Shown: positions 1-12,582, numbered from the stretch's first letter. The stretch: 62,883 bases of DNA from Mycoemilia scoparia (GCA_027575805.1 JANBPU010000096.1:1-62883); one strand, 5' to 3'. Notes: generated by a model from the letters alone, not told the origin. Made by a program: numbers and translations.

Positions 1-1208
1 GTAACCAAGCTCGTTATGGCCAGGAGAGTACTACTGTGGGGGACCAAGTGGGAACACCTGGTGTTGCAATTTCTTTTGCATTTTTATAGATAAGCTTTAT
101 ACTACTACATGACTGAGTCTCCTCTAAAAGCATATCACAATGATATGGGCAATACTAGTTTAAATTCTATGACTAATGGCTCAAACTTCCAAGAATGTAT
201 GAGGGTATGTTTGGTTCACTTTTGATGGAGAGCCTGCCAAGTATTAAGTCATATGCTCCTTATACTGCTATTTTCAAAGGGCTTGTCTTTAAATATATTG
301 TTCACCAAGCCTCAATACGGCACTATCTTGTTTTCTCATGGGTTAGGTTTACCCAGGTCTCTCTACTTTATGTGTTTTGTAGTCCAAATCACTGGCGTGT
401 GCCTTGTTATGTTGCATGTAACATATTATCTATTGTTTTATCAATGGCATACCATTGAGGTTGAATATAATGCATGGACCTTCATGAATAATTATTGGCA
501 TTTGCCATTTTTGAGCATAGTGTAATGAATATGCCACAATAACACCCAAATTTGGTCATATAGTTAGTGGCATCTTTAAGTTGGCGCCGAAATGTCTGCA
601 TAAAAGGTCTCGGCTTGGTATTTTCTGACTCAAAACATTTTGTGCATCTTTCAAGATCGGATTGTTTTGAGCATAATGGTTTATGTGAGGTAGACTGTCG
701 CACTGTTATGTATTTTCTGGTGGAATTTATTGTACAAAAAAAGAAGGAAATTGTTTCCTAATCAGCGTATTGTGTACCAAAGTGGAAGGACAGTTGATAC
801 ACTCTGTCAAAAAATGTAGAGAATAGGTGTGGCATTCTTGGTATGGATAAAGGTGAGAATCTTCACTACACACGTTTATACATGTGATGTATTGGCAAAC
901 AAATTTGCTGGTCCGAGATGCTCTGTTCCATGTTGTCGTAGCTGATGATTCTCTGATACTCCATCGCAAACCTGACATTGCACAATGCACTGTTAATAAT
1001 TAAAAACTTCTATCCTTGGTGTTTGGAAGTATGGAGCAAGAGCATCTGATCTTGGAGTTGTATTAAATACTCTATTACAACCTAACTAATTATAATAAAG
1101 ATCTACAGATTTAGACCATGTTTAGTAGCGATTTAGCATAAAATGCTTAAATAATAAAAGGTGATAATATTAACAATAAAAACAGTAAAAATAGAAATTA
1201 ATAATTGT
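1..1208. other. Intergenic region at left edge
   Basis: I see no convincing coding exon here. The only recognisable structure is one family B inverted-repeat element near 115-236, listed separately. The rest is AT-rich non-coding DNA, probably including the 3' flank of the first receptor gene. The short reading frames overlap one another and resemble no protein family I know. Confidence 0.5.
115..236. mobile_element. Family B MITE-like element
   Basis: The element runs from GAGTCTCCTCTAAAAG to an imperfect inverted match, CACTTTTGATGGAGAGCC. Its ends match other copies near 21.5, 28.1, 37.3, 55.7, 56.1 and 60.2 kb. It carries no coding sequence. Size (about 120 bp), imperfect terminal inverted repeats and dispersed copies fit a non-autonomous miniature inverted-repeat transposable element. 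The interior is more divergent than in the other copies. Confidence 0.5.
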
Positions 1209-2822
1209 CTAATTGAATGGCTGACTATGTTTGTATGCAGCACTTGGTGGGGGTGTTAGTCCAGAATCTTTCCTATAAGTCTCTAGATTGTTATACTGTG
1301 AATTCGATGAAAATGTGACTGTCTTGGTATTAATCAATTCGTTTCTATAACGGAGATAATGGTTGTTGAGAATTGAGCCTGCGCTGTTGTTAAAAGAAGC
1401 ATCAGAGAAGGGACCGTCATAAGATGAGTTAGGCACAACAATCCTGCAGTTCTTTTTGTTACTTTTATGGGCTAAATGCACGCTACTCCTCCAAGCATCG
1501 ACATCAGATACATCTGTCACATCTGTCTTGTTTACATTCCTGGTAAGAGAGTTGTGCGATGTCCTCATAAATACATTAGACATAGGGCCAATATTTTTCT
1601 TTGGACTGATAATCCACGCTCGCACTTTTCTCCAGACAGGGTCCAACATGGGATTGGCGATAAATACAACAAAGTTGAGAATGCCACAAAGGGATGGCAA
1701 GATGACCGTAACATTGACCATCACGATGCTGGGATGGATCATGGTCAAATAGACAGGGAGAATTGGGGTACATATCAACGGAATAGATGAGTATAGAGCA
1801 ATTCGAATGACTGCAAATGTGATTTCCCTTTTTCTCCGCTCTGCCATAGCTTGGCGCCTCTGGCGCTCCATCAACATCTGTTCCCTGGGAATGTAGTATT
1901 CGTTGTTGAGTCTACCAGAATCACTTTTTCCGGAATTTATTATTTGGTTGATATTAGAGACATTTCTATGAACAGAGGAATTATTGCTGTTTGGTGTGGT
2001 GCCAGAGTTCTGAGGCCCAAGACTGCTGACATTGTTGCTGCCATCCATCGGAGTGACTTCAGAGTATTCATCAATACCAGTAGTTACGTTCTCTGGGTCG
2101 TTGAATGGGCAGTGGTGCCCTTCGGGTAGGCTAAGGGCGTTGTTTTTTGCCCGCTTCCATAGTGGCAGCATGCGAATGATGACCAGTACACAAACCAGAA
2201 GGCAATAGAGGAGCGCCAAAGCACACCAGCCATACATCAGCCACACAATCATGTGGTAGCGAATCACTGAGTAGTACCCAAGAATGATTATATTTATGGC
2301 CCTTATCTTTGCCCACTTGTCGAATGCATAGAAGGTCGGATGGGCCACCAGCGCTGCTAGTCCCCAAGCAATGAGCTCATACCAAGGGCTGATCTTACGG
2401 GCCAATTTCTGCTTAGTTAGCAATGCAGTCAAATGTAAATGAAACGCAATGCATGCTGTTGTGAATATAAGACCATTGAATCCAAGCAGATGAAAAAACG
2501 ATAGTGTACGGATCTGAAGGCTTGAAAAGGTGTCTGTCAGCTTCTCATTGTTGAAAATCAGTTGGACGCAGGCGTATATCATGTCAGATACAGCAATGGA
2601 GATCGATAGCCGAAAGGATACACGGTCAATCATATCGTGGTTGCGAGCATGCCCCAGGACAACAGCAATGATTATTACACATAGCGGGATATTTATGCAC
2701 GAAATGATGTTTATAGTTTGTATCAGACCAGGGATACGAGCATGAACCACTGAAAAGCTCAGGCCCTGGAAGTTGGTTAAGGACTGCAGGGTAGTAACCT
2801 GGTCATCAAATGTATCGAGCAT
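1209..2822 (-). CDS. Seven-transmembrane receptor, pair 1 member a
   Basis: This intronless gene encodes a 537-residue predicted G-protein-coupled receptor of the plasma membrane. Seven hydrophobic segments lie near residues 36-58, 70-92, 107-132, 148-168, 192-217, 335-360 and 367-390. The N-terminus is short with no obvious signal peptide. The third intracellular loop (about 218-334) is long and Asn/Ser-rich, and is followed by a basic stretch (RRQAMAERRKRE) before TM6. TM3 ends in HLHLTAL rather than DRY, and TM7 ends in NPMLDPVW. It is a tandem paralogue of the gene at 4304-6049, with very similar TM1-TM5. The overall style recalls fungal Git3/Gpr1 and cAMP-receptor-like receptors, but I cannot assign a class or ligand. 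The ATG at 2822 is the first in frame. Confidence 0.85.
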   Translation of the reverse strand: MLDTFDDQVTTLQSLTNFQGLSFSVVHARIPGLIQTINIISCINIPLCVIIIAVVLGHARNHDMIDRVSFRLSISIAVSDMIYACVQLIFNNEKLTDTFSSLQIRTLSFFHLLGFNGLIFTTACIAFHLHLTALLTKQKLARKISPWYELIAWGLAALVAHPTFYAFDKWAKIRAINIIILGYYSVIRYHMIVWLMYGWCALALLYCLLVCVLVIIRMLPLWKRAKNNALSLPEGHHCPFNDPENVTTGIDEYSEVTPMDGSNNVSSLGPQNSGTTPNSNNSSVHRNVSNINQIINSGKSDSGRLNNEYYIPREQMLMERQRRQAMAERRKREITFAVIRIALYSSIPLICTPILPVYLTMIHPSIVMVNVTVILPSLCGILNFVVFIANPMLDPVWRKVRAWIISPKKNIGPMSNVFMRTSHNSLTRNVNKTDVTDVSDVDAWRSSVHLAHKSNKKNCRIVVPNSSYDGPFSDASFNNSAGSILNNHYLRYRNELINTKTVTFSSNSQYNNLETYRKDSGLTPPPSAAYKHSQPFN

Positions 2823-4303
2823 TTCTCGGGAAGACTCGTGTGTAAGTTTCTGGCTATAATTTTCTAGGCCAAGATGTTGCGTAAAGCGTGAAAGTATAAT
2901 AGTAAAATATAGCTAAATATTCAAGGAAATGAGAAAGATTAAGCATGTGTAAAGTAAAAAAAGAACAGCAACCAGCAATTTCTAAATGAGTAAAATGGCA
3001 TATCCAGCACTATTTATACTTATAAGCGCTAAATTCCCAAAAACATTTACAACTATATTCTTGACCTCTTGGACCAAAAATAGCATGTATTAATGTCGCA
3101 ACCAAAAAAAGGATATCAAATGTGGCTGAGACACCAACATCTATACATTCCTCAAGACAAGGGTATGCATTTGACCAAGTTGGCCTGGAACTAATATCCT
3201 CCCAAACTCTGCCAATCCTACCTTAAATTGCATAGTCATTGACCAAACTTCAGCCAAAAAAGCAACCTGTCTGTTCGCATCCTTCAGAAAAAAAAACAGA
3301 AAGAGCAGCCTTTGGGTGTACACGCGTGTGTCTGTGTATGTGTATATGTGTGTGTAGTAGCAATTAATTGCTTTCAGCCATACCTTTGTCCCTTCACTAC
3401 AATTGTCCCAGTCTTTTTCTTTTCTGAATGCATTTAGAGTACCTAAATAAGCTAATTCCATTGTCTGCGTTTATCTTCTGAAGCGCTATCAAAAGCAAGT
3501 CCTGCCGGACCCAGACATAAGCTTTGCTGCAAATCAATCAAATGCATTTGTCCAAGAATATTGACACTTAAGCAGGTTGCACAGCATCAGTTTGCACATG
3601 AACATCCATAGTATCTTGTCTTAAGCATCGGACGAAGACGAGGCTTTAGCAGACAGCAGCACAATACATGGTATGCATGTGTACAGACTAGATAATACGG
3701 GAGATTATTTTTGAAGAGCTAAAGGCAGACTATACATGACAGTACATTGGTCAATGATAATATAGGCTAGCCAATATGCATTCAGCCCTTCAAAAATAAT
3801 CTCACATCTGTATGGATAAAATCTTGGCTACACATGTGTTGGGTTTTCATTGCTTTGAGGTTTCATAAGGTTGGTAAAATGGTTGGAATGAAAGTCCTTA
3901 CTAGAAGCAAATAATCAGTCCAACTCATGCTTTCACTCACTCAGGTCTTTGTGGCATATCATGGATCTCCAACAAATCTGTCAAATGTCATTGTTTACGT
4001 AGATAGAGAGAATCCTTTGCAAACTGTATCCAAATAAATAGAACAGGCTGTCATGTAATTAAAGAATTCAAAAGTAATCATGCGAGTAGCACAATTTTCA
4101 AACCTATAGTATATACTATTGAATGAAGAAAGACCAGGTAATCTTGAGAGTTCATAATAATGTAGTTTTAAATAATAGAAAAAAATTGCCGTTAGCAAAC
4201 ACATAAATTAAACCTACTGCTGGATTGTATTATTATTTAATAGGATAGTGCAGATTTTTAGTATTTTGTGTAAATAATAAAAAGTGGTGTTATTAATATC
4301 GGA
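2823..4303. other. Intergenic region between tandem receptors
   Basis: I find no gene. The stretch holds a short TG-rich tract (about 3327-3357) and one inverted-repeat element of the family A terminus type (3695-3808). It should contain the promoter of the receptor at 1209-2822 and the terminator of the one at 4304-6049, but I cannot pinpoint either. Confidence 0.5.
3695..3808. mobile_element. Family A-type MITE, variant interior
   Basis: The left end reads ACGGGAGATTATTTTTGAAG and the right end CCCTTCAAAAATAATCTC, a terminal inverted repeat of about 18 bp like that of family A. The interior differs: it contains TCAATGATAATATAGGCTAG and CCAATATGCAT, shared with the copy at 39472-39591. The two form a subfamily that keeps the ends but has a different core. 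No coding sequence is present. Confidence 0.6.
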
Positions 4304-6049
4304 CTAGGAGTAATGTTTTCTTTCATCACTTTGACCATTATCATTGTGGCTAATAAATACACTGGAATCGTTGGTATGCTTGGGGCTAGCAAATTTAACT
4401 GTACGGGCCTGAATTGAGTTTCTAATAGGAGCAGTACTACTAGTTACAGAAGAGGTTTCATATACACCCATCTTATCACCAACATCTTCGTCAGTATAGT
4501 TTTGGCTGGGGTTGGTAGATCCTGATGTTTTAGTGGTTGAGTAATCCATCAACTCTTCGACTCCTTGTTTTTCATCAGACATACCATTACTACTGCCGGA
4601 CCTTTCGGTTTCGAGCGGCTGCAGCTTTGGTAGTTGTGATATCGGTGCTGTGACGGCTGTGCTAGCGGTGCCAGATGTTTCGGCAGCGAATGTCTTTGCC
4701 CCGTTGGCAGCGTCAATTCCAGTTGCTGTTGATGCTGTGGTCCAGCGCTTACTATCGCCACCCCCAGAATTATCGTGCCCATTTGGCTGTTGACCTTGGT
4801 CCTGGCCCTGGCTAACACATCCCTTGGTGAGTGCTATATAGCGCTTCTTGGCCCACCGGAACATTTTCTTCCAAGTGGGGTCAAGCATAGGGTTTGCCAT
4901 AAAGACCACAAAGTTGAGAATACCACAAAGCGAAGGCAAGACAACAGTGACGTTCACCATGACAACGCTTGGGTGTTCCATGGTCAAATATACTGGAAGT
5001 ATAGGAGTGCAGATCAGTGGAATCAGCGAGTAGAGCGCTATACGAGTGACAGCAAAGGTCACTTCCCGTTTTCTGCGCCTAATAACGCGACGGCTTTTTC
5101 TTTTCTCCTTCATGGCCTGTTCGCGAGGCATGTAGCCATAGGGCTGGCTTCCTGTGCTATTGGCCATACCACCGCTGCTCTCATTGCCGCTGTTATATGA
5201 AATGTACTGGGGACTGCATTCCGCATACGTTAGGTCAAAGGTCCCACCACTCCTGCTATCGCCAAAACCACCCGAACTATTTTCGCCACCGCCACCACCA
5301 CCCCCTTCTGGCTGGGTAAAGCGGTTGTTCTTGGCCTTTTTCCACAGTGGTAGCATTCGGATGATGACCAGTATACAGACCAACAGGCAGTACACTAGAG
5401 CCGCCGCGCACCAGCCATACATAAGCCAGACCACCATATGGTATCGCGACTCTGAATAGTTTCCCAAAACAATGATGTTGATTGCCTTTATTTTGGTCCA
5501 TCGATCGAAGGCGTAAAACGTCGGGTGCGCCACCAATGCGGCCACCACCCAAGACACAAGCTCATACCACGGACTAAACTTGTGGGCCAGCTTTTGCTTC
5601 GACAGCAGTGCGGTCAAGTGTAAATGGAATGCAATACAAGTCGTGGTAAATATGAGTGCATTGAAGCCCAAAAGGTGGAAAAACCCAATAGTCCTGATCT
5701 GCAAACTCGAAAACGAGTCAGTGAGCTTTTCATCATTGAATATCAGCTGGATTATGGCGTAGAGCATATCAGCCAAGGCGATGGATGCCGACAGTCTGAA
5801 TGAGACTCTGTCCCTCATGTTGTGTTTACGGGTATGCACTAGGACCACAGCTATTATTATTGCGCATAGTGGGATGTTTATACACGATAGGATGTTTATT
5901 GTCTGAATAAGACCAGGAATCCGGGCATGGACAACAGAAAAGTGCAATCCATTGCCCACAGCCAGTGTTGCCAGACCTGACATATCCCCTCCACCGCTAT
6001 TGCTGGCATCGGCATTTCTGGGTGTCAGGTTGGCGCTGGGGATCATCAT
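4304..6049 (-). CDS. Seven-transmembrane receptor, pair 1 member b
   Basis: This intronless gene encodes a predicted 581-residue 7TM receptor. I start it at the ATG at 6049; the frame stays open a little upstream but offers no better ATG. Hydrophobic segments lie near 49-71, 84-105, 120-145, 161-182, 205-230, 329-355 and 362-386. The third intracellular loop (about 236-328) has a run of eight glycines and ends in a strongly basic stretch before TM6. TM7 ends in NPMLDPTW. The C-tail of about 190 residues is Ser/Thr/Gly-rich and probably disordered. It is the closest relative of the gene at 1209-2822, sharing VVHARIPGLIQTINI before TM1, and both read the same way, so a tandem duplication is likely. 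Ligand and G-protein partner are unknown. Confidence 0.85.
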   Translation of the reverse strand: MMIPSANLTPRNADASNSGGGDMSGLATLAVGNGLHFSVVHARIPGLIQTINILSCINIPLCAIIIAVVLVHTRKHNMRDRVSFRLSASIALADMLYAIIQLIFNDEKLTDSFSSLQIRTIGFFHLLGFNALIFTTTCIAFHLHLTALLSKQKLAHKFSPWYELVSWVVAALVAHPTFYAFDRWTKIKAINIIVLGNYSESRYHMVVWLMYGWCAAALVYCLLVCILVIIRMLPLWKKAKNNRFTQPEGGGGGGGENSSGGFGDSRSGGTFDLTYAECSPQYISYNSGNESSGGMANSTGSQPYGYMPREQAMKEKRKSRRVIRRRKREVTFAVTRIALYSLIPLICTPILPVYLTMEHPSVVMVNVTVVLPSLCGILNFVVFMANPMLDPTWKKMFRWAKKRYIALTKGCVSQGQDQGQQPNGHDNSGGGDSKRWTTASTATGIDAANGAKTFAAETSGTASTAVTAPISQLPKLQPLETERSGSSNGMSDEKQGVEELMDYSTTKTSGSTNPSQNYTDEDVGDKMGVYETSSVTSSTAPIRNSIQARTVKFASPKHTNDSSVFISHNDNGQSDERKHYS

Positions 6050-7982
6050 TTTGAAAAAGCGCCTGTATCTATCCTCGCACACGGTGTATATGAATCTCAA
6101 ATACCGCGAAGCTTTTGGAATCTACCCACACCTGTTATCAAGCTGCCAAGTTTAGCAAGGAGTGAAAATGAAAAGAATGCGGTGGAATGTCTGTGCTTCT
6201 TTTATTTGAGTTGCAATACTAGAGGACTTTGTGGTATTAGTGGAACAGCAAGGCGGTTTAAAAGAAAAAATTGAAGGGATTAGAAACCAAGAATCTATTC
6301 AATCAATAGTTTATATAAATATAAATTTGAACGAATGCTGGCGTAGGATCTATTACGTGAGAGAAAATGGCCACGGATGATTTTTTAAATCAACAATACG
6401 ACCATGCCAACCAAGTAAAGAAAATCCACAGGGGCCATGACAACAGAGTAAAGTTGGTGGTGTCTAGCGGCGGTGTCTGACAAATCGGAATATAATGGCA
6501 AAATTGGTGAATTTGGATTCTGGACCTAAACTGTTGTTGCTTACTCTACACAGGCACGCAAAGGTGGTATTTAGTATGGTAACACTGCCACGGCATTCCT
6601 ATTCTAACAAACAAACAAACAAAACTGATGTTGCCAACGGAAGAGGCAGGACAGATGTAGAGACACGGATACCAATACAGGCAAATAGATATAATTAGCC
6701 AAAGTATATCGTTTATGGCAGTGCTGGTTTTCCACTTTTGACCACAAATCAATGACAAACGAGTGGTTCACTTGACGCTACTGGAGACCTTGGCAAAAAG
6801 CCACACACAGCTTAGAGAAAAAAGTTGACGAAACCAAAAACTAGGGTTGTTGTCTCAAGATCATATCAATTATGCTCTCGCACATTAAAATGTGAACAAT
6901 CATTATTGTGCTAAATGTGTCCATCATCGTCTTTTCTTTTCTTGCCTTGTACATATCCTCTCCTAGAAGAGCTGTTTATACATATTTTTAAAGGTTAACT
7001 ACAGCGTTTAAGTGTAACATTATTTTTTTCTCAGTAATGTTTATAGTGCTAAGCCATCAGTGGTGCCTTTAATTGCTGGCTTCAAATACATTAGTTGCTA
7101 CTAAAAGGGCTTCGATTGATACCAGCAATGATAGGAAAATAATGATTAACATCTCTGCTTAGCTAAAAGTATACAAATTCGATATTCAAGAAAACCCGCC
7201 TGGTATCAAGATTTGCAAAAGAGATCTTATTTCCACACATCAAGATATGGACGGCTTTTTTTAAAGGGCAAACGTTTACTAGTAAAACTGAACATCAATC
7301 TGGCCAGGATTGCCCCTATAATTGTTGGTCACCAAAAGGCATCTTTTAAAAATTATTACCCATATAATAATAATGGTCTGGCTAAACAAATTACCCTAAC
7401 CCTTGCCATGCAAAGAATAGTGTTTTCTATTTTCAGCAGTTGCCATGCTTGCTCCCACTCTTCTCCATCTTAAACAATGTGAGCCCATTCACAAAGCATA
7501 GATATTTTAGTATTTTGCAAATGGCAACCCATAGAAGTACATATTATTACACACCCAAAACAAAATTAATGTACACAAGAATCATGAATGGAATGCATGA
7601 TGGGGGCATCCCCGAATAGGAACTGATTCATGCCGAATCCAAATGGGCCCCTAACCCCCTCTTATTATTTTTCGTTGGTAGATGGATTTTAATAAAGAAC
7701 AAATTTTTTGATTACTTGTGAATACCACTCCATTCATTGTTTTCTAGGTTTACAATCATATTATCTAAACAATATAATATAATATAATAAAAGTTAAAGA
7801 TTTGTAGTAGTGGAGAGGGAAAAGGTCCAATACTAGAAGGCTGATAACCAAACAATTCCTGAAAGGAGGGTCGGGTAGTGATTCTAATCGATAGAGATGT
7901 TGGAAGAGTTTACAGAAGTTGACGTTGTGGATGTAGGGGGTTTTTGTTGGTGGTTATAGGAGGTTTGGTTGTTGGTGCTTGG
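6050..7982. other. Intergenic region, divergent-to-convergent gap
   Basis: I see no coding gene. One family A element lies at 7245-7366. The remainder is AT-rich with short chance reading frames. The left part should hold the promoter of the receptor at 4304-6049 and the right part the 3' end of the DDT/PHD gene. Confidence 0.5.
7245..7366. mobile_element. Family A MITE, diverged copy
   Basis: It runs from ATATGGACGGCTTTTTTTAA to ATTATTACCCATAT. The diagnostic family A interior is present: GTTTACTAGTAAAACTG, then GATTGCCCCTATAATTGTTG and GGTCACCAAAAGG. The termini have decayed from the GAAGGGT consensus, suggesting an old insertion. It has no coding capacity. Confidence 0.7.
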
Positions 7983-10900
7983 CTAATATTGACCATTACA
8001 TTGGTGCTGGGATTGGAAAGGGCTGTACAGGCTATCTGGTGCACTCGGATTGTTATAGAAAGAGGGAGAAGTATTAATATTAGCCATATGTGGTGGTGGT
8101 GGTGGTGGCCTTGGTCGTGGAGCAGAATTTGTTGTAGAAGGCTTAGTAGCCGAGTCAGTTGTGTCGGATATGATTGGATTAGAATTATTGCTATTTTCAA
8201 ACTTATTCCTGACTGTACCATGTCCAGACTCTAGGGCTGTGGCAGCAGTTGTTGTGTTGGTGGCGCCGATCCCACTGGGATAATTTTGATTGTTCCTATC
8301 ATACATACCATTTCCATTACCATTGTCGTTAGCTTGAGATCCGAATCTAGGTGTAAGCTGCTGACTGCATTTAGTAGTGGTGGTAGTCGTTGTAACAGGG
8401 CTGTGCGAAATGAAAGAGGCTATAGGTTGCAGTTTAGCCGGTTGATTAACACTTGTAGCTAAAACCTTGATGGTCTCCTTTGGCCGTTGTTCGGCTTGTT
8501 GCTCCTGCTGCCGCTTTTGCTGGTGCTGCTGTAATTGTCTTTGGTGTAACTCCAACTGCCGCTGCCTCAAACACTTTATGCATGTAAATTTGAGCTCCTC
8601 CCATTCCTCTTCAGTGAACTCTCGCTTTACTCTTGCGCTTTCAGCTCTCATAGCACACGCCAAATGCTGCCAAGTCTTGCATGTCTCACACATGGTCATG
8701 GTTCTCCCATCATCGAGGTTTAAGCCTCGGACACCACATAAACAATCAAACATCCAATCCTCTTCATATTCTTCATTGTATACATCGTCTGGTGCTGTGC
8801 CAATAGCAACGACTGTTGTGGAATCAGACTTGCGTTTTTTGGATCTCTTTGATGCTGATGAGGTGGCTGCGAGATCTGGAGTAGATGACGACTGCCTCCT
8901 CTTTTTGCGAGGACTTTTCACCTTGCGAGACATCGTTTTTGAGCTATCGACCAAAGAGGATTGAGACGATCGTCTTCTACTACGAGGATTGTTGATAGTG
9001 GCACCATCAGCCTCATCCTCGGAATTATACTTTATCTTGGACGTGCGGCGTCTAAGGGTATGTCCTCCACTAACAAAATCATCACCCTCTTTAGTTGCAT
9101 CAGCTCCATTTCCACATCTGCTGGGGGTGGAATCTCCCTCGATTTTTTGATAGGAGTTGTCGTGGAAAACATCGTCTTCTTTGGTATTTTTCTCGACTTC
9201 TTTTTTGTATTGGCGCTCAAGTGCTCGCCGTTCACGCGGAGTAAGCAATTTATCATGAGATGATGCTGCTACGCTGTAACCATCGTCGCTCTGTCCACTG
9301 CGGATGCTACCACTTCGGCTGTTTTCGACATGAAGAGCGGACTGAAGCTCTCGCTCTCTTCTTAGCTCCTCTTCAATCTTTTTCTCGCGCTGGATCCTTA
9401 GGGTTTCCTCTTGTCTTTGCTGTTCGGCAATCTCCTTCATTATTAGACGAGACGATCTTTTCCTATGGTTAACTGCCTCATCCATTCGCTTCTTCTTTTC
9501 AATTTCCTAAAAAGGCAGATTAAAGATACACACAGATTAGGCGGTCAGTTGCCAGTTTAGAGCGTTCTTATGACCATCACGTGTAAATATATAGATTTAT
9601 ATCAGAGCTAGCCAACCAATGGTATGAAGAAAACTTACAGCAAAGGTTTGCATTACTTTGGGCTGGACTTCATTGAGGAGTGTTTTTATTAGCCTCTTTT
9701 CACCGGCAGCCCGAGAATTTTCAAGCGATGGAAGCTTAGAATCGATATTATGCCATTCTATTGGGGTTATACACAGTGGCTCCCAAAAGTCACCATCATC
9801 TTCTCGTTCCTCAAAAATCATGGGATCATGATGGTGCGCGTCATTGCTGTTGATGTCGCCACCATCAGTAGCACCTGAATCAGATGCGTCTTTTTGGGAG
9901 TTAAGTGCGCTGATGCGGGCACTGGCTCTTCGTGATGGCATTACACGCTTTTTTCCTTGTGGTGGTTGCGGTGTCGCAATGTTTTTCTTGGACGGTTTCT
10001 TTTTTGGGAGTTTTGAAGCAGGTGTTTCTCTGTATAATCTGAAGCCCTCTATACCCATTGTTTGCGTATTCAGATACATATTAGTGTTGCTCACGTATAG
10101 GAATGTGGGTGTACATGCACAGTGTTAAATTTATATAAAGTTCCTAGAAGCATCAGTGGCTGTTACCTTCAAAATACCAGTATGCTCGCCCTCTCGAGTC
10201 TTTTCCCAATGGCAGTAGACGCTACAGTATGTAAAACCGAAAGTTAGCACAGCAAAGTACAGAATCAGTTCTTCTGAATGATATAATGCTTGGATCCTTA
10301 CCCATTGCGTTGGATCATCTTGGCTAATTTTTGGTGACTTTAGGAAATATTCGGGACTCAGCAAGCACCAATTGCACAAATTGCATAGCACCATCAGCTA
10401 CATATTATAACAAGCCAGAATTCAATAAATATGGTCTTGAATAAGACAGATGTATAATATTTTAGGAAATTTGATGGATTTTAATATACCCTTTGTCGGA
10501 TGTTAAGTGAGAAGAAGCTAACTACATTTTTCCGTGGATTTTTAGACGATGATTTGACGCTAGCTGTGCCATCAGCATCATCATCGATATCTCTGATTGG
10601 ATCTTTATCGACATCATCGTATTTTGGTTTGGTTTCATTTTCGCTGATAGTAGGACTGTCTTTTACCGAAGCTCCATTTTCGGATGGTTCTATATCGGCT
10701 GAATATAGATTTTCAGTCTTTGGATGTTTTTGGGATTCTTGACCGTTGGTGTTATTCTCATCGTCATTACTATTATTGTTATTATTATTGTTGTTGTTGT
10801 TGTTGTTGTTGGTGGTGGTAGTAGTACCATCTGTTTTTGGTAATTCAAATAATCCCTCTGGTTCTCCACCGTATCTGATCCATGCTTTTCTAAGGTGATC

Positions 10901-11386
10901 AGGATACAGACGCTTACTATATATTTTTAAATATACATATTAGTCAATGGCTGTAAATTAGTATATTATGATGAGTTTGACCAATATTGCAATTGATGGC
11001 TTACTCTATAAATCTCAATCCGGTCAATATTCTCAGGATCTTTGTCAACAGATCCGATACATATTCGCTTTGATCCAATACAATTTCTCTCTCAAATGTC
11101 TATATAGTTTATAGATATATTTACGCAGCTGGTCAATACTTTGTTTTCAATAATATCTATTACGACATGTGTATGATAAAGAAACATTTAAACCTACCTT
11201 AGTATCAAACGACTCGAGCTTAATGGCTGCATGGAACAGATGAAGAAAATGGCTAACCACAGCAAAATCCCTCATATAGTTTAGTCGTACTTCTGGCTTT
11301 TGTGAAACTACTCTTGCATTATTGATTTCGTTGCTACTGCCTTGCTGATTTTGCTGAAGTAACCCATTCTCATCAACATTAGGCAT
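7983..11386 (-). CDS. DDT-domain and PHD-finger chromatin protein
   Basis: Seven exons give a 931-residue protein with consistent phases: 11386-11198, 11099-11005, 10916-10490, 10397-10302, 10221-10167, 10048-9639 and 9506-7983. Residues about 38-95 look like a DDT domain (FAVVSHFLHLFHAAIKL onward). A poly-Asn tract follows. Near residues 265-295 is the WHIM/DDT-associated motif LGKDSRGRAYWYFEEGFRLY, which appears only when the fifth exon is read in the spliced phase. A charged coiled-coil-like stretch precedes a PHD finger with C679, C681, C697, C700, H705, C708, C733 and C736. It opens CLC, the C-x-C form seen in Set3/Cti6-type PHD fingers. The C-tail is Gln/Pro-rich. A nuclear role in chromatin remodelling or histone-mark reading is inferred from the domains; the closest named relative is unclear (RSF1/CECR2-like layout). 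Confidence 0.8.
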
Positions 11387-12582
11387 CCTCTCAAGCTTGT
11401 GATTATATGATACTTGGTCGATTTGTTATTGTTAATATATGTTTATGCTGCTTTAAAGATCGATTTCCTTCAATAGTTGTTGTGCAGTCCCTTGCTTTAA
11501 ATAAACTAAATTTTGTTTCAAAATATAAGTGTACATGTTAGTCAACGCCATGATAAAAAGAAGTAGCCTGATCAATAAACCATTTATGTATCATGTATAC
11601 TTTTAAGAAGCCATGGACCTTTTCTTTTAAATACGTACAGGCGTGTTATTATTTTGCAGTCTGGTATTCCCGCTCCTTTATTTTTCAAGAAGTTTACAAA
11701 CGCGCAAGAGACTTTTAGTTGGTTTGGATTGGTTATCAATCAGTACAAATGCAATTTCCTTGTTAGGAAATAATAACGCGTTTAAAAGGATGTTTGGTGA
11801 TAGGGCCAAACAACTAAACGCGAAATTAGCAAAAAGATAATGCAAAAGCAATTTAAATTGAGTTAGACAGGGATTTACAACAGACAAAAGAAGCTAGTAA
11901 AAGGCAAAAAACAAGGCTTGGACCATGGTGATAATCACCGTTTATTCCATCCAGCTCCCAATAACATCATCATTAGTATTTGTATTTTAATTTTATTGTT
12001 TCCAGCACAACGTCAAGCTGATCATAATGTAATTTCACCCACTTTGGCTTTTGGTCAACTTTTTTCCCAAACAGTCCTGCATTCTGTATGATCTATTTTC
12101 GCTCTATTGGTCAATCTGTGTGATCACTTTCAGGTAATCTAATCCCCCTCAATCACTCTAATTATCTCATTTTATTCCTGGCCTCATTACAGCAGTGATA
12201 AAATTATTGGTAAATGAGCAGAAGCATCCGAGAGAAAGATAGTTTCATTGGCGTTAAAGGTAATTTTTATAGATATTTTAGTAGTAATAAAGATATAAAG
12301 GTAGAAAGAAAACGGCCAATAAGTTAATAAGTATAATTCAACACTTGCCATCTTATATAAAGCTTAGATAATAGCATGTTTAACTACTAAGCACAATCCA
12401 ATTAAAACCATCACCATCTGTTGCGGGCTTAATGATGTATTACCCTATAAGCAGACACACATATATATGCACATGCAGTTGAACTAGCGGCAATGATGTC
12501 CGAATGCATTTTCACCAGGGTCCCCTTTTATGCATCATAGACAGGAAAGGATGAATATTAATCACATAACCTCTGATTTGGC
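11387..12582. other. Intergenic region
   Basis: I find no gene or repeat copy I can support. It separates the 3' end of the splicing factor from the 5' end of the DDT/PHD gene and is AT-rich throughout. Confidence 0.45.

Noticed and set aside
4775..5200. Plus-strand open frame of 141 codons
   Set aside because: It is antisense to the well-supported receptor at 4304-6049, with no codon structure of its own.
8467..8964. Cys-rich plus-strand open frame of 165 codons
   Set aside because: It is the antisense of the Gln/Arg-rich and basic regions of the DDT/PHD gene; the Cys content is a mirror effect.
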